Source of the DNA: Brucella tritici
GTDB taxonomy: Bacteria; Pseudomonadota; Alphaproteobacteria; Rhizobiales; Rhizobiaceae
DNA length: 64,000 nt
Assembly (NCBI RefSeq): GCF_008932295.1
Contig: NZ_WBWA01000006.1
Location: forward strand, 158,590-222,589
Reading direction: 5' to 3'
A program made the translations under genes and the position numbers. The notes beneath the pieces are model-generated. The model was not told the origin of the DNA. It worked only from the letters and a program-made list of their open reading frames with translations, and searched no databases. Numbering within the stretch: the stretch's first letter is position 1; the number at the start of each line of letters is the position of its first letter. This document shows positions 29,278 through 38,503 of this stretch, piece after piece.

Positions 29278-30846
29278 TCACTTCTTCTTCGGAAGACCGG
29301 GAAGGCCGCCACCAAGACCGGGAAGCTTGGGTCCACCCAGGCCGGGCAGTCCACCGCCGGGAAGCCCCGGCATTCCACCCTTGGTCAAGCCCGCTGCTTC
29401 CGCCTGCTTGGCAAGCGCTTCAAGCTGCTTCGGGTCCATCTTCGACAGATCCGGCATGCCGCCGAGGCCGCCCATGCCGCCGCCCAGACCGCCAAGGCCC
29501 ATCTTGCTGGCAAGACCGCCCATCATCTGCTTCATCATTCCGCCCTTGCCCTTGCCCATGACTTTCATCATGTCGGCCATCTGGCGGTGCATCTTGAGAA
29601 GCTTGTTGATGTCGGCAGCAGTCGTGCCTGAACCTTTGGCAATGCGCTGCTTGCGGCTGTGCTTGAGAAGGTCGGGATTGGCGCGCTCGGCCTTGGTCAT
29701 CGAGCCGATGATTGCGAGCTGGCGGTCGAACACCTTGTCGTCGAGACCGGCTGCTGCAGCCTTGTCCTTCATTCCGCCCATGCCGGGCATCATGCCCATG
29801 ATGCTGCCCATGCCGCCGAGCTTTTTCATCTGGCCGAGCTGATCGGCAAGATCATTGAGATCGAACTTGCCCGACTGCATCTTCTTGGCCATCGCCGCGG
29901 CTTTTTCCGCATCGATGTTTTCAGCAGCCTTTTCCACGAGCGAAACAATATCGCCCATGCCGAGAATACGGTCGGCGATGCGCTTGGGATAGAATTCCTC
30001 CAGCGCATCCATCTTTTCGCCGGTGGCGATCAGCTTGATCGGCTTGCCGGTGATGGCGCGCATCGAAAGGGCCGCACCACCGCGACCATCGCCGTCCATA
30101 CGAGTCAGGACGATACCGGTGATGCCGACGCGATCATCAAAATTGCGCGCCAGATTGACGGCATCCTGACCGGTCAGGCTGTCGGCTACGAGCAGGATTT
30201 CATGCGGATTGGCGGCCTTGCGGATATCCGCCATTTCCACCATCAGCGGCTCGTCAATATGCGTGCGGCCTGCGGTATCGAGAATGACGACATCGTGCGC
30301 GCCGAGCTTTGCAGCCTGTACGGCACGCTTGGCGATTTCGACCGGCGACTGACCGGCAATGATCGGCAGCGTATCGACACCGGTCTGGATGCCAAGCTGG
30401 CGAAGCTGTTCCTGTGCAGCCGGACGGCGCGTATCGAGCGACGCCATCAGCACCTTCTTGCGCTGGCGCTCGGTCAGGCGCTTGGCAATCTTGCCGGTGG
30501 TGGTCGTCTTACCAGAACCTTGCAGACCGACCATCATGATGACGACAGGTGCAGGCGCATTCAGGTCAATCGCAACGCCTTCGGTCCCAAGCATCTCGAC
30601 AAGCTCGTCATGGACGATCTTGACGACCATCTGGCCGGGCTTGATGCTTTTCAGGATTTCAGCGCCAACAGCCTTCTCACGAACGCGGTCGGTGAACGAG
30701 CGAACCACTTCCAGCGAAACGTCGGCTTCGATCAGCGCACGGCGCACTTCGCGCAGCGCTGCGGTCACGTCGGCTTCAGAAAGAGCGCCGCGTCCGGTAA
30801 GGCCGTTCAGGATGGAGCCAAGACGCTCCTGAAGTGATTCAAACAT
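29278..30846 (-). CDS. ffh: signal recognition particle protein Ffh
   Basis: A 522-residue SRP54 GTPase that binds signal peptides and SRP RNA to target nascent membrane proteins to FtsY. The helical N domain (MFESLQERLGSILNGLTGRGAL) is followed by the G domain with GLQGSGKTTTTGKIA (G1), DTRRPAAQEQL, DTAGRTHIDEPL (G3), TRMDGDGRGGAALS and TGKPIKLIATGEKMDALE. The C-terminal M domain is Met/Gly-rich (GSIMGMMPGMGGMKDKA; QRIAKGSGTTAADIN is the RNA-binding region) and ends with a Gly/Leu/Pro-rich tail with several GLPGLGG-type repeats before KKK. It heads the ffh-chorismate mutase-rpsP unit. Confidence 0.97.
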   Translation of the reverse strand: MFESLQERLGSILNGLTGRGALSEADVTAALREVRRALIEADVSLEVVRSFTDRVREKAVGAEILKSIKPGQMVVKIVHDELVEMLGTEGVAIDLNAPAPVVIMMVGLQGSGKTTTTGKIAKRLTERQRKKVLMASLDTRRPAAQEQLRQLGIQTGVDTLPIIAGQSPVEIAKRAVQAAKLGAHDVVILDTAGRTHIDEPLMVEMADIRKAANPHEILLVADSLTGQDAVNLARNFDDRVGITGIVLTRMDGDGRGGAALSMRAITGKPIKLIATGEKMDALEEFYPKRIADRILGMGDIVSLVEKAAENIDAEKAAAMAKKMQSGKFDLNDLADQLGQMKKLGGMGSIMGMMPGMGGMKDKAAAAGLDDKVFDRQLAIIGSMTKAERANPDLLKHSRKQRIAKGSGTTAADINKLLKMHRQMADMMKVMGKGKGGMMKQMMGGLASKMGLGGLGGGMGGLGGMPDLSKMDPKQLEALAKQAEAAGLTKGGMPGLPGGGLPGLGGPKLPGLGGGLPGLPKKK

Positions 30847-31101
30847 CGGGTTATCCTTATATCCGGGAATAGGCGGGAGGCTTCATCCGGGATAGATCGT
30901 CCCGCTTATCTGCCAGTTCAAGAAGCAACCAAAGCGATACAGCACCCGAGGGCGCATCGCGCTGTCGGATGTGGACCTCCGGGATCGCTTTATACCAAAT
31001 GGGTCCCGGTCGGTGGCTCGCGTTCTGAAGATCGCGGATAGATTGGAGCTGGCTTTAAGGCGATCAGCCCGCAATGTCAAGCAAAAGGCCAGAAACGCAC
31101 T

Positions 31102-31188
31102 GAAACCGGCCCAGTTTGTTTTGGGCACATCTTGTTCCGAAAACCGTTTCGCAATTTTCGGGATGCGCTCCAATACAGGGCCGGTTTC
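31102..31188 (-). terminator. lctP terminator hairpin with a repeat B copy in its loop
   Basis: Perfect 11-bp arms GAAACCGGCCC (31102-31112) and GGGCCGGTTTC (31178-31188) are separated by 65 bases that include a complete repeat B palindrome (31125-31168). Lying just after the lctP stop, the arms look like a terminator stem split open by the element. Whether it still terminates is uncertain. Confidence 0.6.
31125..31168. repeat. repeat family B, copy inside the lctP hairpin
   Basis: GCACATCTTGTTCCGAAAAC to TTTTCGGGATGCGC; 44 bases matching the family with a few changes. Confidence 0.75.
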
Positions 31189-31197
31189 TATTTTGTT

Positions 31198-32901
31198 TTA
31201 CTGTGCGGCCACATCGGCAAGCGGATCGCCGATGCCCAGCACATAAAGGCCGATCATCAGAAGCGTTCCCGCCAGAACCACATAATAGATCGTGGGAATG
31301 ATGGTCATGCGCAAGGTCGTGCCTTCACGCCCCAGCAAGCCGACCGTAGCGGAAGCCGCAACCACGTTGTGGATCGCGATCATGTTGCCAGCGGCAGCGC
31401 CCACCGACTGACCGGCGACCATCAGCGCACCGGAAATACCAAGCCCTTCCGCCACGCCATACTGGAACTGGCTGAGCATGAGGTTCGATACCGTGTTGGA
31501 CCCGGCAAGGAACGCACCCAGCGCACCGACAGACGGCGCGAAGAACGGATAGACATTGCCGACTTCCACTGCCACCCAATCAGCAACCATCAGCGGCATG
31601 CTGACCAAATCCTTGCCGTTGACGCCAGAATTGATCATGACGCGCACCATCGGCACGGTGAACAGGAGCACGAAGCCCGCGCCCACCAGCGTCTTGGTGC
31701 TTTCACCGAAAGCCTTGGCGAACTGCCCGCCATTCATCCGATGCAGGAAGAAGGTGATAACACAGACGATGACCAGAAGACCGCCCGGCAGGAAAAGCGG
31801 CGTGAAATCACCACCCACCCCAGTTTCACCCATGATGTCCCTGGCAACGAAAGTGATCGACTTCAGCGCATTGCCAACCGATGGAAACGTGCGGCTGACC
31901 ACCAGAAAAATCGCCAGCAGAATGTATGGCGTCCACGCCAGAGCAAGCGGGATTTTCTTCGAAGTCAATTCATCGAGCTTAATCTGGACGGTGCCGACCC
32001 AGCCTGCAGGCCATTCCGCAGCAGGCGGGAAATCCCAGCTCCGCTTTGGCATGAGAAAACCGCCGCGCGCCGCAAATGTCGCCAGCGCGAGGCCGACCAG
32101 ACCGCCGATCATGGACGGAAATTCTGCACCGAGGAAAACCGCGCTCAACACATAGGGAATGGTGAACGAGAAAGCCGCAAACAGCGCAAACGGCAGAATG
32201 GCAAGCCCTTCGGTCCAGGAGCGGTTGCGCCCGAAGAAACGGGTCATGATGACCACCAGGAACAACGGCATGAACGTGCCGCAGATTGCGTGCAGGATGG
32301 CCACTTCCGATGTGATGATGTGAAAGAACTGTTCCCAGCTCGACCCGGCGCCCTGCAATTGCGCCGTCAGCGCCTCGCGGTTGAGACCTGACTGGACACC
32401 GACGATGAGTGGCGTGCCGACGGCACCGAACGATACCGGCGTGGACTGGATGATCAGTCCGAAAGTTACAGCGGCAAGGGCCGGAAATCCGACAGCCACC
32501 ATCAGCGGCGCCACGACGGCGGCAGGCGTGCCGAAACCCGATGCGCCTTCGATGAACGAACCAAACAGCCAGGCAATCAGAAACACCTGAATGCGGCGGT
32601 CCGGGCTGATCTGGGCAAAGCCGGAACGGATCGCAGAAATGCCGCCCGAATATTTCAGTGTGTTGAGAAGCAGAATCGCTCCGAAAATAATCCAGAGCAG
32701 ACCTGCCGTCTGGATCAGCCCCTGAATGGTCGAGGCAATGACCCGGTTTCCGCTCATGCCCCAGATCGCCATGGCGATCACCACAGTCAGCACATAGGTC
32801 ACCGGCATCGCGATGCGGGCCTGAATACGAAATCCAACCAGCATGACGCCGGCTACAAGAATTGGCAAAAACGCAAATAGCGCAAGAAATCCGTACGACA
32901 T
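31198..32901 (-). CDS. lctP: L-lactate permease (LctP/LldP family)
   Basis: A 567-residue inner-membrane lactate:H+ symporter-type protein with about 14 hydrophobic segments. Family hallmarks are SIQ-like [47 protein letters not shown] (the highly conserved [11 protein letters not shown] motif near residue 120), [11 protein letters not shown], and [22 protein letters not shown] and [12 protein letters not shown] near the C-terminus. The ATG at 32901 has GGAGG seven bases upstream and is preferred to the ATG at 32919. No lldD or lldR neighbour is present, so lactate is inferred from the family; glycolate is a known alternative substrate. Confidence 0.93.
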   Translation of the reverse strand: MSYGFLALFAFLPILVAGVMLVGFRIQARIAMPVTYVLTVVIAMAIWGMSGNRVIASTIQGLIQTAGLLWIIFGAILLLNTLKYSGGISAIRSGFAQISPDRRIQVFLIAWLFGSFIEGASGFGTPAAVVAPLMVAVGFPALAAVTFGLIIQSTPVSFGAVGTPLIVGVQSGLNREALTAQLQGAGSSWEQFFHIITSEVAILHAICGTFMPLFLVVIMTRFFGRNRSWTEGLAILPFALFAAFSFTIPYVLSAVFLGAEFPSMIGGLVGLALATFAARGGFLMPKRSWDFPPAAEWPAGWVGTVQIKLDELTSKKIPLALAWTPYILLAIFLVVSRTFPSVGNALKSITFVARDIMGETGVGGDFTPLFLPGGLLVIVCVITFFLHRMNGGQFAKAFGESTKTLVGAGFVLLFTVPMVRVMINSGVNGKDLVSMPLMVADWVAVEVGNVYPFFAPSVGALGAFLAGSNTVSNLMLSQFQYGVAEGLGISGALMVAGQSVGAAAGNMIAIHNVVAASATVGLLGREGTTLRMTIIPTIYYVVLAGTLLMIGLYVLGIGDPLADVAAQ

Positions 32902-33188
32902 GGGCGTCCTCCCCGTCAATGTCGCGAATGTTGAAGCTCAACTATGCAATGGTGGTAAAGTTTTTTTACCAGTACACATGCAAGCAATAGATATGAAAGC
33001 CACAGCTTCCAAGCGAAAAATTTCACTCGCCGTTTGGCAGCCAACAAAAGCTTGCTGTTTTTGTGCAAAAATGCTTGTAAACGCGGCATTCCGCACCTGT
33101 CTCTGCACGCTTTGCCGTTGCCGCATGACATTTGGTGTAAGGAATGGCAAATTCGCGTTGAGGTCGAATCACTCCAAAGGAGAAACGA

Positions 33189-34013
33189 ATGGCATTGGTT
33201 GCCAAGGGCCGGTCTTGGACCGCAGCAGCAGTTCTTGCAATGGGCATGATGACGGGAACAGGCATTGCCGAGGCTGCCCAGTGCGGCAATAACGCCGCCG
33301 GCTATAATGCCTGGCTCCAGCAGACCCTTAAGGAAGCGCCGTCGCGCGGCGTTGGCAAGGCAGGCCTCAATGCGCTGGCCGGCACCAAATATGCGCAGGC
33401 TACCATCAATGCCGACCGCAATCAGAAGAGCTTCAAGCTCTCCTTCGAAGATTTCATGAAGAAGCGCGGCGCAGATACGATCATCAAGCGTGGTCGCGCG
33501 CAGAAGCAGCAGAACGCAGCTCTCTTCGCGGCAATCGAAAAGCGCTACGGCGTTCCAGCCGGTCCGCTGATCGCGATCTGGGGCATGGAAACCGGTTTCG
33601 GCTCCTATCTCGGCAAGCAGCACACGGTATCCGCCGTTGCAACGCTGGCCTATGACTGCCGCCGTTCCGACTACTTCACCGGCCAACTCTATGCCGCTCT
33701 CAAGCTCGTCGATCAGGGCGATCTCAGCCCGCAGGCTGTCGGCGCGATGCACGGTGAAGTCGGCCAGACCCAGTTCATGCCGGCAAACGTCCTGAAGTAT
33801 GGTGTCAGCGGTTCGGGCAGCGCCCATTTCGACCTGCGCAACAAGGCGGACGCGCTCTATTCGACCGCGAACTTCCTCGTCGGCCATGGCTGGCAGCGCG
33901 GCGCAGGCTATCAGCCGGGCGAACCGAACTACGGCGCGATCCAGGGCTGGAATGCTGCACAGGTTTACCAGCGCGCCATCGCCGTCATGGGCAAGGCCAT
34001 CGACGGCAAGTAA
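33189..34013 (+). CDS. exported lytic murein transglycosylase, MltB-like (GH103)
   Basis: A 274-residue periplasmic protein with a signal peptide (cleavage near GIAEAAQCG). The catalytic domain has FIAIEKRYGVPAGPLIAIWGMETGFGSYLG, with the catalytic Glu in WGMETGFG near residue 137; TLAYDCRRSDYFTGQLYAALKLV; and GEVGQTQFMPANVLKYGV, the GQxQFMP motif of family 103. It cleaves peptidoglycan glycan strands to anhydromuropeptides. No lipobox or peptidoglycan-binding domain is present, so it is a short soluble member. The ATG at 33189 follows AAAGGAG. It is a single gene with its own terminator, divergent from lctP. Confidence 0.9.
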   Translation: MALVAKGRSWTAAAVLAMGMMTGTGIAEAAQCGNNAAGYNAWLQQTLKEAPSRGVGKAGLNALAGTKYAQATINADRNQKSFKLSFEDFMKKRGADTIIKRGRAQKQQNAALFAAIEKRYGVPAGPLIAIWGMETGFGSYLGKQHTVSAVATLAYDCRRSDYFTGQLYAALKLVDQGDLSPQAVGAMHGEVGQTQFMPANVLKYGVSGSGSAHFDLRNKADALYSTANFLVGHGWQRGAGYQPGEPNYGAIQGWNAAQVYQRAIAVMGKAIDGK

Positions 34014-34080
34014 GGGCAGAAGGCTGAAATCGCAATTTCGCTTTGAAATTGCCGCAGAAAAGCTTCAAGCTTCACAGAAT

Positions 34081-34107
34081 AGCCCCAAAGTTTGGGGCTA
34101 TTTTTGT
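34081..34107 (+). terminator. terminator of the lytic transglycosylase gene
   Basis: AGCCCCAAA and TTTGGGGCT form a 9-bp stem with a single-base loop (G), followed by ATTTTTG. It is 67 bases after the stop. Confidence 0.88.
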
Positions 34108-34232
34108 ATATTTTGTTGCGAATTTTCGCATTTTGAAGACAAAAACGCCGATTTCAGCGGTCCAAAATATGGCAAAACGGCCCCTTTCGATCTGAGAGGA
34201 GCCGTTTCAGGAAGCGTTTTCTGAAAGCTTGA

Positions 34233-34877
34233 TCAGGCCGGGTCGGGCCGCGTGAAATCACCCGTCTGGTGATCCATTACCCACAGCTCGCCGGTCGAAA
34301 TATCGAACCATGCGCCATGCAGGGTAAGCTTACCCTTCTTCTCCAGAATATCGACGCAAGGAAATGTGCGCAGATTGTTGATGGAGTAGCGGATCGAGAT
34401 ACGCTCCAGCGCAGTCTGGCGTTCGCTCTGCGTCATGAGCTGATTGCCGCTGATGGCTTCGGCGGCAGGCGCGATGAGGCTCATCCACTTGCCGATGAAG
34501 TCGCCTGGCGAAAGCGGTGCGCTTTCGGTGTCCAGCGCAGCCTTGATGCCGCCGCAACGGCCATGGCCCATGACGACGATGTTCTTCACCTTGAGGCTCT
34601 GAACCGCAAATTCCAGTGCTGCCGAAGCGGCATGATATTCGCCATCGGGTTCGTAGGGCGGGATGAGATTGGCAACATTGCGCAGAACGAAGATTTCGCC
34701 GGGCGCCGTGTTGAAGATGGTTTCGGGAGCCGCACGGGAATCACAACAAGCAATAACCAGCGTTTCCGGCGATTGTCCCTTGTCGGCCAAATGGCGATAT
34801 CGTGAGGTTTCGTGGGTAAAATGCTCGCGCATGAAGGTTCGATAACCGGCGAGAAGTGAGTCTGGAAGATCAACCAT
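34233..34877 (-). CDS. beta-class carbonic anhydrase
   Basis: A 214-residue zinc enzyme interconverting CO2 and bicarbonate in the cytosol. The zinc ligands are in VIACCDSRAAPE (CxDxR, near residue 43) and in VVMGHGRCGGIKAAL (HxxC, near residue 104). NTAPGEIFVLRNVANLIPPYE completes the active site pattern. Length and motifs are normal for the bacterial beta class. It is transcribed alone; the 102-base gap upstream separates it from the DUF429 gene. Confidence 0.95.
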   Translation of the reverse strand: MVDLPDSLLAGYRTFMREHFTHETSRYRHLADKGQSPETLVIACCDSRAAPETIFNTAPGEIFVLRNVANLIPPYEPDGEYHAASAALEFAVQSLKVKNIVVMGHGRCGGIKAALDTESAPLSPGDFIGKWMSLIAPAAEAISGNQLMTQSERQTALERISIRYSINNLRTFPCVDILEKKGKLTLHGAWFDISTGELWVMDHQTGDFTRPDPA

Positions 34878-34979
34878 ATTTTTCCAATATCCCTATCGAA
34901 AACCGAGATCAATCGAAATGCACTGAAGCGGCTGCGTCCAATTGGACGCATGATCCCGTTCACTTTTCATGCAAGCTTC

Positions 34980-35702
34980 TCAAGCCCATATCGCCATGCG
35001 AAGACCGAAAGCGTCGCGTTCGACGTGGTCGGGATGCGGACGCGCTTCACCGCGCGCATGACGACCAGCCACGAGATACATGGCGCAGGCGTCGAGAAAG
35101 TCATCCTCCTTCGCTCCGCGCGGAACAGGACTTTTCAAAAAATTCTCCGGCAATCCGCAGCGCTGCAGCAAAGCCCGGCGCTCGGCCATGCCTTCCGGGT
35201 TCACCCGGCTTTTGATCTTTTTCGGCAGGGACATGGCCTTCATGCCATTCAAAGCCGTAAAAGCCAGTTCGGGATGCGATTCGATAATGCGTGTCGCCAG
35301 CCCCGCATCAGCGCGCAACAATTCATCAATCTCGCAAATTTTCGGGAACAGCCCGAAAGCCTGTCGGGAAACCTTGCGTGGCGGATCGGTTCGTTCCAGC
35401 GACAAGGAACAGCTCTCACGATAATCGCGGGCATAGACGGCAGCACGCGGCGGAATGGAAAAGACACTCGACTGCCTTTCGCCAAGATGAGCCCGTGCGG
35501 CCCGCTCCGCAGAACGACCGCCCTTTTCCGGCAGTCCGATCGGCATGTCGACGGCAATGACCGCGCTCTGCGAAAGCGACGCCACCAGGCCGGAGAAACT
35601 GCCGAACACTTCGGCTCGCAAGCTGCCGCCATCCCCGATCACGGCGATCCAACCGCCGGGGCAGCCATCAACACCAGCGAGCGCGTCGGCGGTCTGCGTC
35701 AA
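34980..35702 (-). CDS. DUF429 family protein (RNase H-like fold)
   Basis: A 240-residue protein with the DUF429 pattern: AGVDGCPGGWIAV at the N-terminus (the first acidic residue of an RNase H-like fold), VIAVDMPIGLPEKGGRSAERAARA, SSVFSIPPRAAVY, and HPELAFTAL followed by the distal DDFLDACAMYLVAG. The family is predicted to contain nucleases but has no demonstrated role. The gene overlaps the end of the pyridoxal kinase gene by four bases, so the two are co-transcribed and probably translationally coupled; the reason for this pairing is unknown. Confidence 0.82.
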   Translation of the reverse strand: MTQTADALAGVDGCPGGWIAVIGDGGSLRAEVFGSFSGLVASLSQSAVIAVDMPIGLPEKGGRSAERAARAHLGERQSSVFSIPPRAAVYARDYRESCSLSLERTDPPRKVSRQAFGLFPKICEIDELLRADAGLATRIIESHPELAFTALNGMKAMSLPKKIKSRVNPEGMAERRALLQRCGLPENFLKSPVPRGAKEDDFLDACAMYLVAGRHARGEARPHPDHVERDAFGLRMAIWA

Positions 35703-36583
35703 GCGCGGAGCCCCTTGGTCGGATGCATCAGCCGCCGCGTCTGCACCATGGCCATCGGCGTGGCAAGGCTCGACGCATCGGCCTCCAGCATCAGCTCATC
35801 CGCCCCGCGCTTTGCCGAACGCGCCATGATCTCGAACACTGCCGCAGTCGTGCTTTGCAGCATCTTTTCCTCTGCCATGCCAGACAGGCGACGCGCCAGA
35901 AACACGGCAGAGGTCAGATCGCCGAGACCGTTGGTCGGCCCATCGACACGGCGATGTTCGGCCATCAGCGCCATGGTCGGCGTGAGTAGAATATTGCCGA
36001 TGCTGCCGCTCATCAGCGGAAAGGCCGAAGTGACCAGCATGGTTGCCGGACCGGCTTCCAATGCGGCCTCCATCAAGGCGGTATTGTCTTCCAGCGGAAC
36101 GCCGGTCAGCCATGAAAGCTCGAAACGATTGGGTGTCGCGATATCGGCAAGCGGCAGAAGCTTGTCGCGAATGCCCATGGCGGTTGCTTCGGGCACATAA
36201 AGCCCCTTTTCATCGCCGATGACCGGATCGCACAGATAGACCGCCCCCGGATTTTTCACCTTCACGGCTTTGACCAGTTCGGCAACGGCTGCCGCCTGCT
36301 CGGGATGCCCGAGATAGCCGGTCAGAACAGCGCCCACTTCGCCAAGCCACGGTGCACGCTGAAGATCCTGCATCAGGCGCGAAAACTCTTCCGCCGGTGG
36401 CACGATACGCCCAGCAGGCCCATGGCCCGGATGCCAGGGCAGCACCACGGTCGGCACGGCCCAGACAGGAAAACCCAGCGTTTCCAATGCGAATACGGCG
36501 GCTCGATTGCCAACCGATCCGCGCACGACATGGCTTGAGATGACAATAACGGTTGTCGCATCCGAAGGCGCAGAAAGCGTCAT
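35699..36583 (-). CDS. pdxY: pyridoxal kinase
   Basis: A 294-residue PfkB/ribokinase-like kinase phosphorylating pyridoxal. It begins with the conserved VIVISSHVVRGSVGNRAAVFALE, which has the SHVVxGxVGNxAA substrate-binding motif (residues about 12-28). It continues with VLTGYLGHPEQAAAVAELV, YLCDPVIGDE (CDPVxGD, near residue 117), TPNRFELSWLTG and the nucleotide/catalytic loop NGLGDLTSAVFLA, in which the usual GTGD appears as GLGD. The ATG at 36583 gives the standard N-terminus. It lies 7 bases from the end of the upstream 93-residue gene and overlaps the DUF429 gene by four bases. Confidence 0.93.
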   Translation of the reverse strand: MTLSAPSDATTVIVISSHVVRGSVGNRAAVFALETLGFPVWAVPTVVLPWHPGHGPAGRIVPPAEEFSRLMQDLQRAPWLGEVGAVLTGYLGHPEQAAAVAELVKAVKVKNPGAVYLCDPVIGDEKGLYVPEATAMGIRDKLLPLADIATPNRFELSWLTGVPLEDNTALMEAALEAGPATMLVTSAFPLMSGSIGNILLTPTMALMAEHRRVDGPTNGLGDLTSAVFLARRLSGMAEEKMLQSTTAAVFEIMARSAKRGADELMLEADASSLATPMAMVQTRRLMHPTKGLRA

Positions 36584-36590
36584 TGGGTAC

Positions 36591-36872
36591 CTAGCTTTGC
36601 ATGAGATAGAAAATGAGCCAGACGATGATCGCCAGCGTGATGAGGAAGCCGAGCCCGCGCCCGACACGCGTGGCCCAGAGCTCGATGGGATCATTTTCGG
36701 GAGCATCGGCGGCAGCCAGATGGTGCGCAGTACGGGAAAACCCACGCCGCACGATGCCTTCCGCACCGGTCTGCTCGCGTTCGAGCCTGTCGAGAATACG
36801 CCGGGCCTCTTCCTGACGCTCGCGTCCCGGCCCGCCGCCTTCCCCTATGCCCGCCTGCTGGCGCTCGCCCAT
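36591..36872 (-). CDS. small membrane protein, unknown function
   Basis: A 93-residue protein I do not recognise. The first 70 residues are charged and Gly/Arg/Glu-rich (GPGRERQEEARRILDRLEREQ is a likely helix). The last 20 residues (GFLITLAIIVWLIFYLMQS) form a single membrane segment, giving a tail-anchored layout. It sits 7 bases upstream of pdxY in the same direction and is probably the first gene of the three-gene unit. The regular coding pattern and the tight spacing support it being real. Confidence 0.6.
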   Translation of the reverse strand: MGERQQAGIGEGGGPGRERQEEARRILDRLEREQTGAEGIVRRGFSRTAHHLAAADAPENDPIELWATRVGRGLGFLITLAIIVWLIFYLMQS

Positions 36873-36899
36873 GCTCTGCCTGCCCTTTGCAATGACCCA

Positions 36900-36974
36900 G
36901 TGTGGTGGCTTTGAATCCGAAATTCGTTCGCAACCCCGCTCCAGAGTGATACGAATTTCGGATTCGCCACACTA
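36900..36974. repeat. palindromic repeat (family E) upstream of the pdxY operon
   Basis: GTGGTGGCTTTGAATCCGAA and TTCGGATTCGCCACAC form long near-perfect arms around a 25-base middle part. The element belongs with the dispersed palindromes of this genome type, although I see only this copy in the window. It lies in the 275-base gap (36873-37147) that otherwise shows no gene. Confidence 0.75.
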
Positions 36975-37109
36975 GTTTCCAACAGAAGAAACAGGCACAG
37001 CATCACGCTCAAGGCGCAGTTCTGCAAGCAGTTTATTGCAGTCTTATACCAGGGCACTGAGATGCTAACGCATCACGCCCTGAAAATGCTCAGTCGCCGC
37101 ACAGGCTTA

Positions 37110-37146
37110 ACCAAAACTCGATGAGTCAAACTCATCGAGTTTTGGT
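37110..37146. terminator. perfect 16-bp hairpin ending the oxidoreductase gene
   Basis: ACCAAAACTCGATGAG (37110-37125) and its exact complement (37131-37146) flank TCAAA. It starts two bases after the stop codon of the oxidoreductase on the minus strand, and A and T runs inside the stem fit a bidirectional terminator. Confidence 0.8.
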
Positions 37147-37147
37147 A

Positions 37148-38167
37148 TTATGCGAGCTTTATGATGAGCTTTCCGAAATTGCCGCCTTCCAGCAGGGAAA
37201 TGAAAGCTTTCGGCGCATTTTCCAATCCATCGACAATGTCTTCGCGATAGCGCACCTGACCATCGGCAATCCACTCCACCATGTCATGGTAAAAGGCTGG
37301 CCTCTGATCGGCAAAATCGCGCTGGATAAAGCCGCGAATGGTCAGGCTTTTCGACAGAATATCCCGCATTACCAGCGGCAGCCGGTCAGGCCCGTCGAAC
37401 GGTCCGCTCTGATTATACTGCGCGATCAGTCCGCAGACCGGAACACGTGCAAACTGGTTCAACAGCGGAAACACAGCATCGAAAACCTTGCCGCCGACAT
37501 TTTCAAAATAAACGTCGATGCCCTTCGGGCAGGCCGCAGCCAGTTCCTGCGCGAAATTCTTGCTGTGGTGGTCAATCGCCACATCGAAACCGAATTCATC
37601 AATCAACGCCTTGCATTTATCGGCTCCGCCGGCAATGCCGATGGCGCGCGCGCCCTTCATCCGGGCAATCTGCCCGACGGCAGAACCGACCGGACCGGTT
37701 GCCGCCGCAACCACGACAGTCTCGCCCGGTTTCGGCTGGCCTATGGTGAGGAGGCCGGAATAGGCGGTAAAGCCCGGCATGCCGAGAACACCAAGCGCCG
37801 TCGTTACAGGAGCTTCCTTCGGGTCGAGCTTGCGCAAGGTCGATGCATCGGCAACCGCATAATCCTGCCAGCCCGAATGGGAAAGCACAAAGTCGCCCGG
37901 CGCAAAGCCCGCGCTCCTGCTTTCAACGACTTCGCCTACCGTGCCGCCCTCCATCACGTCTCCGATTGCCACCGGCGCGGCATAGGATTTGGCCGCGCTC
38001 ATACGCCCGCGCATATAGGGATCGAGCGACAGATAGTGCAGTCTCAGGAGAACCTCGCCGTCACCGGGGCCCGGAATCGCCGCTTCCTCCAGCCGGAAGT
38101 TTTCTGCGGTCGGCCGACCTTCCGGGCGCGATGCCAGCACGATACGGCGATTGATCTTTTCGCTCAT
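37148..38167 (-). CDS. NADP-dependent oxidoreductase, MDR superfamily (CurA / leukotriene B4 dehydrogenase-like)
   Basis: A 339-residue zinc-independent medium-chain reductase. The N-terminal domain has LSLDPYMRGRMS, a hallmark of the prostaglandin/leukotriene reductase group, and PVAIGDVMEGGTVGEVVES. The Rossmann domain has GMPGFTAYSGLLTIGQPKPGETVVVAAATGPVGSAVGQIAR with the AATGPVG nucleotide loop, and IDVYFENVGGKVFDAV. It lacks the catalytic zinc ligands of alcohol dehydrogenases. Members reduce alpha,beta-unsaturated ketones and aldehydes with NADPH. It is a single gene with its own hairpin terminator, and the region upstream holds a large repeat. Confidence 0.92.
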   Translation of the reverse strand: MSEKINRRIVLASRPEGRPTAENFRLEEAAIPGPGDGEVLLRLHYLSLDPYMRGRMSAAKSYAAPVAIGDVMEGGTVGEVVESRSAGFAPGDFVLSHSGWQDYAVADASTLRKLDPKEAPVTTALGVLGMPGFTAYSGLLTIGQPKPGETVVVAAATGPVGSAVGQIARMKGARAIGIAGGADKCKALIDEFGFDVAIDHHSKNFAQELAAACPKGIDVYFENVGGKVFDAVFPLLNQFARVPVCGLIAQYNQSGPFDGPDRLPLVMRDILSKSLTIRGFIQRDFADQRPAFYHDMVEWIADGQVRYREDIVDGLENAPKAFISLLEGGNFGKLIIKLA

Positions 38168-38240
38168 GAACGGAACTCCTGAAACAGAGAAGAAGACGAT
38201 AGAATTGTAAGCTAGGGCGCGATGCGAAAAAGTTGACCTC

Positions 38241-38387
38241 TTAGAGCCTGAATCAAAAAGCGGCAGGCCGTGGCGAAAATGGTGATTTTCGAGTACCGGA
38301 GCGCAATGTACTGAACGTACATGAGCACCGGAACGCAGGAAATTGCCATTTGCAGACCGGCATGGCGACTTTTGGAACAGGCTCTTA
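38241..38387. repeat. repeat family D, full copy (about 147 bp) with terminal inverted ends
   Basis: It begins TTAGAGCCTGAATC and ends GAACAGGCTCTTA, so the ends are inverted repeats, and the interior has further palindromes such as TGTACTGAACGTACA. A 22-base piece of its right end recurs at 63512-63533 inside a truncated LysR gene. It fills most of the 336-base gap upstream of the DUF3088 gene. Confidence 0.78.
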
Positions 38388-38503
38388 CAATCGAGATCAA
38401 GCTATACGTCTGTTGTGGGCATCTGACTTGGAAATCTATTCTAAAGCTGGCGATTTTGCGCCACGCATCATCCTTTTTTGCAGCCAGCCTTGGGACAAAC
38501 GGC

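Larger units (their letters stand above)
30847..31197. promoter_or_regulatory. ffh upstream region and lctP downstream region
   Basis: This 351-base gap holds the ffh promoter area (30850-31090, no clear motif picked) and, at 31102-31188, a long hairpin after lctP that contains a repeat B copy. No gene is supported; frames here overlap repeats and show no family resemblance. Confidence 0.4.
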
